A stretch of DNA of 64,000 nt, from the NCBI GenBank assembly GCA_025360865.1, contig JANYBG010000167.1, positions 1 to 64,000 on the forward strand, written 5' to 3'. The translations under genes were made by a program, and so were the position numbers. The notes under the pieces are model-generated. The model made no database searches. It saw only the letters and a list, made by a program, of their open reading frames with translations, and was not told the origin of the DNA. Shown here piece by piece: positions 22,684-32,592 of this stretch. Position 1 is the first letter of the stretch; each line of letters starts with the position of its first letter. The DNA is from Pseudomonadota bacterium (GTDB lineage: Bacteria > Pseudomonadota > Gammaproteobacteria > Steroidobacterales > Steroidobacteraceae).

Positions 22684-22697
22684 GGAATTAGCGAGCA

Positions 22698-24026
22698 ATG
22701 CGGGGGATTTGGACGATTTCCACTCTCACCAGGGCGGCGCTCGCGGGGCTGGTCCTGCTCGCGGCTGGCCCTGCGGCCCACGCCCAGACCCGTGAACTGG
22801 CGACCCAGGGGGATCTGCTGGATCGCGTGGTCGCGATCGTCAACGACGGCGTCGTCCTCAACAGCGATCTCGACGCCCAGGTTTCCGCGGTGAGCGAGCG
22901 GCTGCGTCAGCAGAAGCTCGAGCTGCCGCCGCAGAACGTGCTGCGCCAGCAGGTGCTCGAGCGCCTCGTGCTGCAGGAGATCCAGGTGCAGCGCGCCAAC
23001 AAGGCGGGCGTGAAGATCTCAGACGAGCAGGTCAACGCTGCGCTGGCCGATGTCGCCAAACGCAACGGCATGACCTTGTCCCAGCTGCCCGATGCCTTGG
23101 GCAAGCAGGGCATCGACTACGCCAACTACCGCGAGGAGATCCGTCGCGAGATCACGCTGACCGTGCTGCGCCAGCGCGACGTCATGCAGCACATCAGCGT
23201 CACCCCGCGTGAGATCGACCAGTTCCTCGACAAGCAGGCGAAGACTCCCTCTGAGCAAAACGAATACAACGTCTCCCACATCCTCATCGCCGTCGGGCAG
23301 GAGGCGAACACCGCGCAGGTGGAGGCGGCCGCCAAGCGCGCGCAGGATGTCTACGAGCGCGCCAAGGGAGGCGAGGATTTCGCCAAGCTCGCCGTGGCTT
23401 ATTCCAACAGTCAGACCGCCTTCGACGGCGGCGCGTTGGGATGGCGCAAGGGCAGCGAGCTGCCAACCTTCCTCACCGACGTGGTCGGCAAGCTCAAGCC
23501 CGGCGAGGTGAGTGAGCCGATGCGTACACCCACCGGCTTCCACCTCGTGAAGCTGAACGAGGTGCGCGGTGGCACGCAGCAGGCGGTCGAGAACCAGATC
23601 CACGCGCGTCACATCCTGATGAAGACCAACGAACTGGCGGACGATGCCCTGGTGCAGCAGAAGCTCAATGCGCTGCGTGACCGCATCCTCAAGGGAGAGG
23701 ACTTCTCCGGCATCGCGCAGACCAACTCCGAGGATCCCGGCTCGGCCTCCGAGGGAGGGGACCTGGGCTGGTCCGGACCGGGCAGCTTCGTACCCGAGTT
23801 CGAGCAGATGCTCGATACCCTAAAGGACAACGAGATCAGCGCGCCATTCCATACGCAGTACGGCTGGCACATCGTTCAGGTCCTGGGTCATCGCCGCTTC
23901 GACAACACTGACGAGCTCAAGCGTCGGCAGGCGATGGAAGCCATTCGCGCCGGCAAGGCTGATGAGGAAACCGAGCTGTGGCTGCGCCGCATGCGGGACG
24001 AAGCCTACGTCGAGTTCAAGTCCTAA
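22698..24026 (+). CDS. surA: Periplasmic chaperone / peptidyl-prolyl isomerase SurA
   Basis: LLDRVVAIVNDGVVLNSDLD and two parvulin domains; follows lptD. Confidence 0.95.
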   Translation: MRGIWTISTLTRAALAGLVLLAAGPAAHAQTRELATQGDLLDRVVAIVNDGVVLNSDLDAQVSAVSERLRQQKLELPPQNVLRQQVLERLVLQEIQVQRANKAGVKISDEQVNAALADVAKRNGMTLSQLPDALGKQGIDYANYREEIRREITLTVLRQRDVMQHISVTPREIDQFLDKQAKTPSEQNEYNVSHILIAVGQEANTAQVEAAAKRAQDVYERAKGGEDFAKLAVAYSNSQTAFDGGALGWRKGSELPTFLTDVVGKLKPGEVSEPMRTPTGFHLVKLNEVRGGTQQAVENQIHARHILMKTNELADDALVQQKLNALRDRILKGEDFSGIAQTNSEDPGSASEGGDLGWSGPGSFVPEFEQMLDTLKDNEISAPFHTQYGWHIVQVLGHRRFDNTDELKRRQAMEAIRAGKADEETELWLRRMRDEAYVEFKS

Positions 24027-25002
24027 GCTCCCCCGCATCGCGCTGACCTCGGGCGAACCCGCGGGCGTCGGCCCGGAACTGTGCCTCGCGCTCGCCCGGC
24101 ACGAGCTGCCCTGCGAGCTGGTCTGCCTGGGCGACCGGGGCATGCTCGAGCAACGCGCCCGGGCGCTCGGCCTTCCCGTCACCCTCACGACCTACCCGGA
24201 TGACCGCGCCCGCGCGCGCGTACCGGGCACCCTCGGGGTCGCCCACGAGGCCCTCGCCGTCGCAAGCGTGCCGGGGCAGCTCGATCCGCGAAACTCCGCG
24301 TACGTGCTGAAGCTCATCGACCGGGCGATCGATGCCACCCGCGCGGGTGAGTTCGATGCCATGGTCACCGCCCCGGTGCAGAAGAGCGTCATCAACGAGG
24401 CCGGCATCGCCTTCACCGGCCATACCGAGTACCTCGCCCAGCGCACGGGTTCGACGCCGGTCATGCTGCTGACAACCGGCGAGTTGCGTGTGGCGCTCGC
24501 CACGACGCACCTGCCGCTCAGGGCGGTGAGCGCGGCCCTCACCATCGACTCCCTGTGCGCGACGGCGACCACGCTTGCCACCGAGCTCGCCCGCGGCTGG
24601 GGGATAAGCCAGCCGCGCATCGCGGTTTGCGGACTGAATCCACATGCCGGCGAGGGCGGGTACCTCGGTGACGAGGAAATCCGCGTGATCTCCCCGGCCA
24701 TCACGCGCCTGCGGGCCGCCGGTATCGACGCCAGCGGACCACTGCCGGCCGATACGGTGTTCGTGCCCCGGATACTCGCGCGCTTCGACGCGGTGCTGGC
24801 GATGTACCACGACCAGGGGTTGCCGGTGATCAAGCACGCGGGCTTCGAGCACGCGGTGAACGTCACCCTGGGCCTGCCGCTGGTGCGCACCTCGCCTGAT
24901 CACGGCACGGCCGTGGACCTCGCCGGCACGGGGCGGGCCGACGATCGCAGCCTGCTCGCCGCGGTGCGCCTGGCGAGCCGGCTCGCCGCGCAGCGGCGCT
25001 GA
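23962..25002 (+). CDS. pdxA: 4-hydroxythreonine-4-phosphate dehydrogenase PdxA (start uncertain; ATG at 23962 overlaps surA by 65 nt)
   Basis: PRIALTSGEPAGVGPELC; MVTAPVQKSVINEAGIAFTGHTEYLA; GLPLVRTSPDHGTAVDLAG. Confidence 0.93.
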   Translation: MRKPSCGCAACGTKPTSSSSPKLPRIALTSGEPAGVGPELCLALARHELPCELVCLGDRGMLEQRARALGLPVTLTTYPDDRARARVPGTLGVAHEALAVASVPGQLDPRNSAYVLKLIDRAIDATRAGEFDAMVTAPVQKSVINEAGIAFTGHTEYLAQRTGSTPVMLLTTGELRVALATTHLPLRAVSAALTIDSLCATATTLATELARGWGISQPRIAVCGLNPHAGEGGYLGDEEIRVISPAITRLRAAGIDASGPLPADTVFVPRILARFDAVLAMYHDQGLPVIKHAGFEHAVNVTLGLPLVRTSPDHGTAVDLAGTGRADDRSLLAAVRLASRLAAQRR

Positions 25003-25808
25003 TGTCACCGCCGAGCAGCCCCGGGCCGCCGCGCCGTAAGCGCTTCGGCCAGCACTTCCTGCACGACCCCACAGTGCTCGAGCGCACGATGGAGGCGCTC
25101 GCGCCACAGGCCGGCGACCACCTGGTGGAGATCGGGCCGGGGCGCGGCGCGCTCACCCGCCTCCTGCTCGAGCATCACGACACGACACTCGATGCGATCG
25201 AGATCGATCGGGATCTGGCGCGGTTGCTGCGGCCCCTGTTCGGCGACTCCCCGCGCTGCCAGCTGCACGAGGCGGACATCCTGGACTTCGACCTCGCTTC
25301 CCTGGCCCGCCGGCGCGGGGGAGGATTGCGGATCCTCGGGAATCTCCCCTACAACATCTCGACGCCGCTGCTGTTTAACCTGCTTGGGCAGGCCGCGGCG
25401 CTCGTCGACCTCCACGTCATGCTCCAGCGCGAGGTCGTGGAACGAATCGCCGCGCAGCCCGGCGGCAAGGACTACGGGCGGCTCACGGTCATGCTCGCGC
25501 CGCTCGTCTCGGTCGAGTGGCTTTTCGATGTCGGCCCCGGGGCGTTCCAGCCGCCGCCGCGAGTGTGGTCCGCGGTCGCGCGCCTCACCTTCCGCGCGCT
25601 CCCGCTGTTCGAGGTGAGCCCGCACTACGCCGCGGTGGTGAGGGCCGCCTTCATGCAGCGCCGCAAGACGCTGCGCAACGCGCTCGGCAAGCTCCTTACC
25701 CGCGAACAGATCAGTGCCTGCGGGGTCGACCCGGGCGCGCGGCCGGAGACCCTCGCGCCCCTGGACTTCAACACACTCGCCCAGACCCTCGACCGCGCCG
25801 GCTCGTAA
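25002..25808 (+). CDS. rsmA: 16S rRNA dimethyladenosine transferase RsmA/KsgA
   Basis: KRFGQHFLHDPTVLERTM; LVEIGPGRGALTRLLL; NLPYNISTPLLF. Confidence 0.96.
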   Translation: MSPPSSPGPPRRKRFGQHFLHDPTVLERTMEALAPQAGDHLVEIGPGRGALTRLLLEHHDTTLDAIEIDRDLARLLRPLFGDSPRCQLHEADILDFDLASLARRRGGGLRILGNLPYNISTPLLFNLLGQAAALVDLHVMLQREVVERIAAQPGGKDYGRLTVMLAPLVSVEWLFDVGPGAFQPPPRVWSAVARLTFRALPLFEVSPHYAAVVRAAFMQRRKTLRNALGKLLTREQISACGVDPGARPETLAPLDFNTLAQTLDRAGS

Positions 25809-25850
25809 CGCTAGTCTTCCGGCAGGGGCGCAACGTTTGGGGAGCCGGTC

Positions 25851-26285
25851 ATGGCCTACCGTCACATCCTGCTGGTGGTCGACCTTACCGAGGACAGCCT
25901 AGCCATCGGGCGCCGGGCCCAGGAACTGGCCACGCGCCTAGGTGCGCGGATGGAACTGCTGCACGTGGTCGAGTTCGTATCCGTCGACCCGCTGGGCGAG
26001 ACCCTCGTGCCGGCGATCCAGATGGAAGACGAACTGATCGAGCTGGCCGCCAAGCGCCTGGCGGCGCTTGGCGCGCGGCTGGGTATCGCGGCAACGGAAT
26101 GCCGGGTAGAGCGTGGCAGCGTGAAGTCGGAGATCGTGCGCGTGGCCCGTGAGCGCCACGTCGACCTCATCGTTCTGGGCAGCCGCGAGCGCCACGGACC
26201 CTCGATCCTGGTGAACCTGACCGCGGACACGGTGCTGCACGCGGCGCCGTGCGATGTGCTGGCGATGCGCGCCGGCAAGGCCTGA
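25851..26285 (+). CDS. Universal stress protein (UspA family)
   Basis: MAYRHILLVVDLTEDSLAIGRRAQELA...DLIVLGSRERHGPSILVNLTADTVLHAAPCDVLAMR. Confidence 0.92.
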   Translation: MAYRHILLVVDLTEDSLAIGRRAQELATRLGARMELLHVVEFVSVDPLGETLVPAIQMEDELIELAAKRLAALGARLGIAATECRVERGSVKSEIVRVARERHVDLIVLGSRERHGPSILVNLTADTVLHAAPCDVLAMRAGKA

Positions 26286-26311
26286 GGCGGCCGCTCGGCT
26301 AGAATCGGAGC

Positions 26312-26692
26312 ATGGAGGCCCGTGACCACAAGATCCGCGTGGACGTCGAGACGAACTATCTCGATGAGCAGTCTGATCCGAACGAGGGTCGCTACGTCTT
26401 CTCCTACACCATCACGATTCGCAACGAGGGCCAGGTGCCGGCGCGGCTGCTGACACGTCACTGGCTCATCACGGATGCGAACGGCAAGGTGGAGGAGGTC
26501 CGCGGAGATGGGGTCGTCGGCGAGCAGCCCTACCTCAAACCCGGCCAGGGATTTCGCTACTCGAGCGGCGCGGTGATCGAAACTCCCGTCGGCGCGATGC
26601 AGGGCAGCTACCAGATGCTCGCCGACGACGGCGCCCATTTCGACGCGCCCATACAGCCGTTCCGGCTCGCCATGCCCGGTATCCTGCAGTGA
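26312..26692 (+). CDS. apaG: ApaG (Co2+/Mg2+ efflux-type protein)
   Basis: [50 protein letters not shown]. Confidence 0.96.
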   Translation: MEARDHKIRVDVETNYLDEQSDPNEGRYVFSYTITIRNEGQVPARLLTRHWLITDANGKVEEVRGDGVVGEQPYLKPGQGFRYSSGAVIETPVGAMQGSYQMLADDGAHFDAPIQPFRLAMPGILQ

Positions 26693-27513
26693 CGCGCTTC
26701 GCGATCGGCGACGTACAAGGGTGTGATCGGGAACTGCGCGCGCTGCTGAACGTTGTCGGATTCTCGGCCGACCGCGACCAGCTGTGGTTCGTCGGCGATC
26801 TGGTGAACCGCGGACCCGGGTCCCTCGCCGTGCTGCGCTTCGTGCGCTCGCTCGCGGACAACGCCGTCGTCGTGCTCGGCAACCACGACCTGCACCTGCT
26901 CGCGCTCGCCCACAAGGCGGCGCGATACCGCAAGTCCGACACGCTCGGGGAAGTCCTCAAGGCGCCCGACCGCGACGCCCTGCTTGAGTGGCTCATGGGC
27001 CGGCCGCTCGCCCACGCGCAGGGGAACGATCTGATGGTGCATGCGGGCCTAGTGCCGCAGTGGAGCGTCGCCCGGACCCTGGAGCTCGCCGCGGAAGTCA
27101 GTCGCGCGCTGCGCGCCGAGCCGCGTGCGCTGTTCGAACAGATGTACGGCGATGAACCGGATCGCTGGGATGAGGCTCTCACGGGCATCGAACGGCTGCG
27201 CTTCACGATCAACGTCCTCACGAGGATTCGCGTCTGCACCGCGGAGGGTCGCGTCGACCTTCAGATGAAGGGTCCGCCTCCGCGACCACCCTCGCCCACG
27301 CGCCCCTGGTTCGAACACGCGCAGCGCCTCAGCCGCGATGCGCGCGTCATCTTCGGGCATTGGTCGGCGCTGGGCCTGGTGCGACGCGCGGGCGTCATCG
27401 GCCTGGATACCGGCTGCGCCTGGGGAGGCAAACTCACAGCCTATGACCTGGACCGCGAGCGCGAGCCGCTCGAGACCCCCTGCGCGGAATATCAACGCAT
27501 CAGCGCGGGGTGA
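26689..27513 (+). CDS. apaH: Bis(5'-nucleosyl)-tetraphosphatase, symmetrical
   Basis: [36 protein letters not shown] phosphoesterase motifs; GTG start. Confidence 0.96.
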   Translation: MTRFAIGDVQGCDRELRALLNVVGFSADRDQLWFVGDLVNRGPGSLAVLRFVRSLADNAVVVLGNHDLHLLALAHKAARYRKSDTLGEVLKAPDRDALLEWLMGRPLAHAQGNDLMVHAGLVPQWSVARTLELAAEVSRALRAEPRALFEQMYGDEPDRWDEALTGIERLRFTINVLTRIRVCTAEGRVDLQMKGPPPRPPSPTRPWFEHAQRLSRDARVIFGHWSALGLVRRAGVIGLDTGCAWGGKLTAYDLDREREPLETPCAEYQRISAG

Positions 27514-27985
27514 CCGCGGCGGGCGCGGGTGCCGGCGGCGCGGTCGTGGCGGCGCTGCCCCATGAGACCGTTATCTGGGGCGTCTTGGAGTTGTAGACGC
27601 GCGGGGTGAACTCAAGTTCGATGGGCGCCCGCCCGCTTGCGCTGATGGCCAGGCTGAGGCGCTCGTCACCGCGCACCTCAAGCACGGGGAACGCGCCCGG
27701 GGTCACGCGCACGCCCAGGCGCATCGGCCACGCCGTGCCTTCCACCGGCTTAAGGGTGACGCTGCCGGAGCCACTGGCCGAGCTCAGGTCAAGCAAAAGC
27801 GTATTGCGCTTCCAGTACTGGCTGAAGGTGCCGGCACCAGTCACCTCCAGCTCGTGAACCGGCGCGGGGGGTGGCGGGGGGGAATGATGCCAGGGCCAGT
27901 GCCTGTGCGCGCAGCCAGTCCCCAGCAGCGCAAGACACAGGGCAGCCGCGCATAAGACGCCACGTTTCACCGCCGGTGACCGCAT
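27500..27985 (-). CDS. Hypothetical secreted lipoprotein, convergent with and overlapping apaH 3' end
   Basis: MRSPAVKRGVLCAAALCLALLGTGCAHRHWPW lipobox; no family recognised. Confidence 0.65.
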   Translation of the reverse strand: MRSPAVKRGVLCAAALCLALLGTGCAHRHWPWHHSPPPPPAPVHELEVTGAGTFSQYWKRNTLLLDLSSASGSGSVTLKPVEGTAWPMRLGVRVTPGAFPVLEVRGDERLSLAISASGRAPIELEFTPRVYNSKTPQITVSWGSAATTAPPAPAPAAVTPR

Positions 27986-28045
27986 CAGCCCACTCCTCGC
28001 TCTTAAGGCGCAGCGCGTAACATACGCGAAAGGCATGGAGTAGAC

Positions 28046-28558
28046 ATGGAATCCCCGCACGCTTTCAACTTCCGGGACTGGATCGAGGCGAACCGCGCGC
28101 AGCTGAAGCCGCCGGTGGGAAACAAGCGAGTGTTCCGCGACGGGGACTTCATCATCATGGTGGTCGGGGGTCCCAACGCGCGCCAGGACTACCACGTCGA
28201 CCCGGGCCAGGAATTCTTCTACCAGCTCGAGGGTGACATGGTGCTGCGGACCATGCGGGACGGTCGCGGGGTCGAGCTGCCGATCCGCGCGGGCGAGATC
28301 CTCCTGCTGCCCGCGAACATGCCGCACTCCCCGCGGCGACCCGCGGGCTCGGTGGGACTTGTCATCGAGCGGGTCCGCCGCCCCGGAGAGCTCGACGGGT
28401 TCCAGTGGTACTGCGAGCACTGCGGTGAACGGCTGTACGAGGAATTCCTTGAGCTCACGGACATCGAGAAGCAGCTCCCGCCGGTCTTCGATCGTTTCTT
28501 CTCCAGCCGCGACAAACGCACCTGCAAGCACTGTGGAACGGTGATGGAGCGTGCCTAG
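28046..28558 (+). CDS. nbaC: 3-hydroxyanthranilate 3,4-dioxygenase
   Basis: FNFRDWIEANRAQLKPPVGNK; DYHVDPGQEFFYQLEGDM; CEHCG and CKHCG metal-binding pairs. Confidence 0.94.
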   Translation: MESPHAFNFRDWIEANRAQLKPPVGNKRVFRDGDFIIMVVGGPNARQDYHVDPGQEFFYQLEGDMVLRTMRDGRGVELPIRAGEILLLPANMPHSPRRPAGSVGLVIERVRRPGELDGFQWYCEHCGERLYEEFLELTDIEKQLPPVFDRFFSSRDKRTCKHCGTVMERA

Positions 28559-29381
28559 CTTGATCACGCGCGTCCTGATCGGCGGTCGTGAACTGCGCAT
28601 CGACCTGGCCGCCGGGGTGGACCTGGCGATACCGCTGGATTTCCACGGCCCGCAGCCGCGCCATTTCGCGGCCCCCGCGGCATCCGCGAAGCCCCTCGAG
28701 GTTGAGGCCTTCACCGGCTCCGTCGAGGGCGGCGCGAGTTGCAACTGCGAGGTCGTGACACTCATCCCGCACTGCAACGGCACGCACACGGAATGCGTGG
28801 GGCACCTCACGCGCGAACGACTGGACGCGTATCGCGTGGTGCCGCCCGGCCTCGTCCCCGCGCTGGCGCTGTCGGTAGCACCTGAGCCCGCGGGCACCGC
28901 GTGCGAGGACGCCGACCTCGCGCACCCGGCGCACGACCGCCTGCTCACCCGGCGGGCGCTGGAACGGGCGTGGCCGGCGCGCGCGCCGTTCGAGCCGCGC
29001 GCCCTGGTGGTGCGCACGCTGCCCAACCCCGCGGGCAAGCTCGCCCGCGACTATTCCGGGCAGGCCCCGCCGTACCTGACACTCCCCGCAGTGCGCCTCA
29101 TGGTCGAGCGCGGCATTGAACACCTGGTGGTCGACCTCCCTTCCATCGACCGTGAGCACGACGCGGGCCGCCTGAGCGCGCACCGCGTCTTCTTCGGCCT
29201 GCCTCAGCACTGCACGCGGCTGGCGGCCGCGGCGCGCGCCCAGGCCACGATCACCGAACTCGCATACATCCCGGACTCCGTCGCCGATGGCGCCTACCTG
29301 CTCCAGCTGCAAGTTCCGGCTCTTGGCGGCGACGCGGTCCCGAGCCGGCCGCTGCTGTACGCGCTGCAGGAGGCGGGCTGA
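28551..29381 (+). CDS. Cyclase-family protein, probable kynurenine formamidase (divergent KynB type)
   Basis: HCNGTHTECVGHLT metal-binding motif; located between nbaC and kynU with overlaps. Confidence 0.75.
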   Translation: MPSLITRVLIGGRELRIDLAAGVDLAIPLDFHGPQPRHFAAPAASAKPLEVEAFTGSVEGGASCNCEVVTLIPHCNGTHTECVGHLTRERLDAYRVVPPGLVPALALSVAPEPAGTACEDADLAHPAHDRLLTRRALERAWPARAPFEPRALVVRTLPNPAGKLARDYSGQAPPYLTLPAVRLMVERGIEHLVVDLPSIDREHDAGRLSAHRVFFGLPQHCTRLAAAARAQATITELAYIPDSVADGAYLLQLQVPALGGDAVPSRPLLYALQEAG

Positions 29382-30682
29382 TGGGCGCGGCCGCGACGCT
29401 CGAGGCCGCGCGCGCGCTGGATGCCGCTGACCCGCTGCGCGCGTTTCGGTCGCGCTTCGCCCAGCCGACGGGCGCGCGTGGCGAGCCGAAGGTCTACCTG
29501 TGTGGACATTCGCTGGGGCTGATGCCGCTGGCCGCGCGCGCACTGCTAACGCGGGAACTCGATGACTGGGCGCGCCTCGCGGTCGATGGGCATGAACATG
29601 CGCAGCGCCCATGGATCCCGTATCACGAGAATATGACCGCGGGGCTCGCGGAGCTCACCGGGGCGCGAACCGGCGAAGTGGTCGCGATGAATTCTCTCAC
29701 GGTGAACCTTCACCTGATGCTCACGAGCTTCTACCGCCCGCTGGGCGCGCGCCGGCGCATCCTCATCGAGGCCGGCGCCTTCTCCTCGGACCGACACGCG
29801 GTCACCTCGCACCTAGCCTGGCACGGAGTGGATCCACAGGACGCCCTCATCGAGCTCGCGCCCGCGGCAGGCGCCGACACGGTCCCCGAGGAGGCTATAG
29901 AGGCGTGTCTCGAGCAGCACGGCTCGCAGATCGCGCTGGTGCTGTGGCCGACCGTGCAGTTTCGCACCGGGCAGGCGTTCGACATGGCCCGCATCGTCCG
30001 CGCGGCGCACCGGCATGGCTGCGTCGCCGGCTTCGACCTCGCGCATGCCATCGGCAATGTCCCGATGGCGCTTCACGAGGTGCAGGCGGATTTCGCGGTA
30101 TGGTGCAGCTACAAGTACCTCAACGCGGGCCCGGGGGCGATCGGTGGATGCTTCGTGCATCAGCGCCACAGCGAGGCGCTGCCACCCACGCGGCACACCG
30201 GCGCGATTCCGGGCGCGCGCCTGGCCGGCTGGTGGGGCCACGAGGAGAATTCACGCTTCCTCATGGAGCCGCAGTTCCGCGCGGCCGCGGGCGTGGACGC
30301 ATGGCAGCTGAGCAACCCTTCGGTGTTCTCCGCGGCCCCGCTGATCGCATCCCTTGAGTTGTTCATGGAGGCCGGCATTGGGCGGCTGCGGGAGAAGTCG
30401 CTGGCGTTGACCGGCTTCCTCGAGGACCAGCTGCGCTCGATGCGACCGCGTGCGCAGCTGATCACGCCCGCGGATCCCGCGCGCCGCGGCTGCCAGATCT
30501 CCGTGCGGATCAGCGGCGGCGAGCAGCGCGGGCGCGGGGTGGTGGCGGCCCTCGGCGAACGCGGCGTGGTGGTCGACTGGCGCTCCCCGGACATCATCCG
30601 CGTGGCCCCGGTACCGCTCTACAACGGCTACGAGGATGCGTGGCGTTTCGCGCGCGCCCTGGGCGAATCGCTGGGCACATGA
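29381..30682 (+). CDS. kynU: Kynureninase
   Basis: VYLCGHSLGLMP; NSLTVNLHLMLTSFYRP; SYKYLNAGPGAIGGCFVHQRH PLP-lysine region. Confidence 0.95.
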   Translation: MGAAATLEAARALDAADPLRAFRSRFAQPTGARGEPKVYLCGHSLGLMPLAARALLTRELDDWARLAVDGHEHAQRPWIPYHENMTAGLAELTGARTGEVVAMNSLTVNLHLMLTSFYRPLGARRRILIEAGAFSSDRHAVTSHLAWHGVDPQDALIELAPAAGADTVPEEAIEACLEQHGSQIALVLWPTVQFRTGQAFDMARIVRAAHRHGCVAGFDLAHAIGNVPMALHEVQADFAVWCSYKYLNAGPGAIGGCFVHQRHSEALPPTRHTGAIPGARLAGWWGHEENSRFLMEPQFRAAAGVDAWQLSNPSVFSAAPLIASLELFMEAGIGRLREKSLALTGFLEDQLRSMRPRAQLITPADPARRGCQISVRISGGEQRGRGVVAALGERGVVVDWRSPDIIRVAPVPLYNGYEDAWRFARALGESLGT

Positions 30683-32031
30683 ACGCGCTCTCCGGCCGTG
30701 CCGTCAATATCGTCGGCGCGGGGCTCGCCGGCGCGCTGCTCGCGCTCCTGCTCGCCCGCCGGGGGATCCGCGTCGCGTTGCACGAGCGCCGCCCCGACCC
30801 CCGCCAGTCGCATCCGGAACAGGGGCGCTCGATCAATCTCGCGCTCGCCGCGCGCGGCACGCGCGCCCTCGAGCGGGCCGGCGTCATGGACGCGGTGCGC
30901 CCGCTGCTGATCCCGATGCGCGGACGCATGGTGCACGAACCGGGCGTGGCCGCATCCTTCCTGCCCTACGGGCAGCGCGCGGAGGAAGTCATCTGGTCCG
31001 TCGCGCGCGCGAAACTGAATCGCGTCCTGATAGATGCCGCCCGCCGGCAGCCCGGGGTCACCGTGCGCTTCAGCCAGGCATGCGTCGGCGCCGATGCGCG
31101 GGCGGATCGCCTGCGCCTGCGCGACACCCTTACCGGCGTCGCGAGCGAGCTCGCGCTCGCGCCCACAATCGCCACCGACGGCGCGGGCTCGGTCGTGCGC
31201 TCGTCGCTGGCGGGGACGGGGGCGCTCAGGGAACGCGAGGACTGGCTCGACCACGACTACAAGGAGCTCACGATCCCGGCCCGTGACGGGCGCCATGCGC
31301 TGGAACGCGAAGCGCTACACGTGTGGCCGCGCGGCGGGTTCATGCTCATCGCGCTTCCCAACACCGACTGCACCTTCACCGCCACGCTGTTCCTGGCACG
31401 TGAGGGGCCGGCGAGCTTCGCCGCGCTCGGCGACCCGGCCGCCGTCGGCGCTTTCTTCCAGCGGGAGTTCGCGGATGTGGCGCCGCACATGCCGGACCTG
31501 CTCACTGAGTTCGCCAGCCACCCCCAAGGGCGCCTGGGCACCGTGCACGCCGAACCCTGGCACCTGGGCGGGTCGGTGCTGCTGCTGGGGGACGCGGCTC
31601 ATGCGATCGTCCCCTTTCACGGCCAGGGCATGAACGCCGCGTTCGAGGATTGCTCAGTGCTCGATGAGCTGCTTGAAGCTCACGCGAACTGGGATGAAGT
31701 GTTCACGGGGTTCGAGGCGCGGCGGCGTGTCGATACCGAGGCGATCGCGCGCATGGCCATCGAGAACTACCTGGAGATGCGCGACGCGGTGCGCGACGCG
31801 GGCTTCGTGCGGCGCCGCTCGATCGGCCTGGCCCTCGAGCGCGCGTACCCGGAGCGCTTCATACCGCGCTATTCGATGGTGATGTTCCATCCAGAGATCC
31901 CCTACGCGGTGGCGCTTGCGCGCGGGGAGATCCAGGCGAGCATCCTCGCGGAACTCGACCAGGGCGATGGCGACTTCGATGCGACACGGGCCAGCGCGCT
32001 GGTCGCGGAGAGACTGCCGCCCCTGCCCTAG
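30679..32031 (+). CDS. kmo: Kynurenine 3-monooxygenase
   Basis: FAD motif VNIVGAGLAGALLALLLARRG; QGRSINLALAARGTRALE; GDAAHAIVPFHGQGMNAAFEDC. Confidence 0.94.
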   Translation: MNALSGRAVNIVGAGLAGALLALLLARRGIRVALHERRPDPRQSHPEQGRSINLALAARGTRALERAGVMDAVRPLLIPMRGRMVHEPGVAASFLPYGQRAEEVIWSVARAKLNRVLIDAARRQPGVTVRFSQACVGADARADRLRLRDTLTGVASELALAPTIATDGAGSVVRSSLAGTGALREREDWLDHDYKELTIPARDGRHALEREALHVWPRGGFMLIALPNTDCTFTATLFLAREGPASFAALGDPAAVGAFFQREFADVAPHMPDLLTEFASHPQGRLGTVHAEPWHLGGSVLLLGDAAHAIVPFHGQGMNAAFEDCSVLDELLEAHANWDEVFTGFEARRRVDTEAIARMAIENYLEMRDAVRDAGFVRRRSIGLALERAYPERFIPRYSMVMFHPEIPYAVALARGEIQASILAELDQGDGDFDATRASALVAERLPPLP

Positions 32032-32042
32032 CGGGCCATCGG

Positions 32043-32570
32043 TCAGCGCTGGCCGGACGGCTCCGGCGCTGCTCGCAGTTCCAGCGTCACGAACGTGACG
32101 GGGTGGTCATTGTGTTCATCCGCAGGGTGCGCACCCCGGTCCACTTCAAGCCACCGCGCCGGATCCGGCGCGGGGAAGTAGGTATCACCCGGCACGTCGG
32201 CATCAACGTTCGTGAGGTAGATGCGGCGCGCGAACGGCATCACCAGGCGGTAGACCTCGGCGCCACCGATGGCGACGAGTTCGGCACTGCCAGCCGCGCA
32301 AGTGAGCGCCGCCTCGATCGTTGGCACCGGGGTCACGCCCTCCGCGCTCCATCTCGCGTCGCGCGTCAGCACGATGTTGGCGCGCCCCGGCAGCGGGCGC
32401 CCGATCGATTCGAAGGTCTTGCGGCCCATGAGGATCGGCTTGCCGAGCGTTCGCGCCTTGAACCGCCTCAGGTCCTCGCGCAGGTGCCATGGCAGCGCGT
32501 TGCCCCGACCGATGACCCCGTTACGCGCCATCGCCACGATCAGCGAGACGACCGGCGCTGGCCTGTTCAA
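32043..32570 (-). CDS. folA: Dihydrofolate reductase
   Basis: VSLIVAMARNGVIGRGNALPWHLREDLRRFK; ILMGRKTFESIGRPLPGR. Confidence 0.96.
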   Translation of the reverse strand: MNRPAPVVSLIVAMARNGVIGRGNALPWHLREDLRRFKARTLGKPILMGRKTFESIGRPLPGRANIVLTRDARWSAEGVTPVPTIEAALTCAAGSAELVAIGGAEVYRLVMPFARRIYLTNVDADVPGDTYFPAPDPARWLEVDRGAHPADEHNDHPVTFVTLELRAAPEPSGQR

Positions 32571-32592
32571 GGGGCGCGGGCGCGCACGGCTT

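Noticed and set aside
27986-29038. N-terminal extension of the lipoprotein ORF (27500..29038)
   Set aside because: Antisense to nbaC and the cyclase gene; lipoprotein signal begins at 27985
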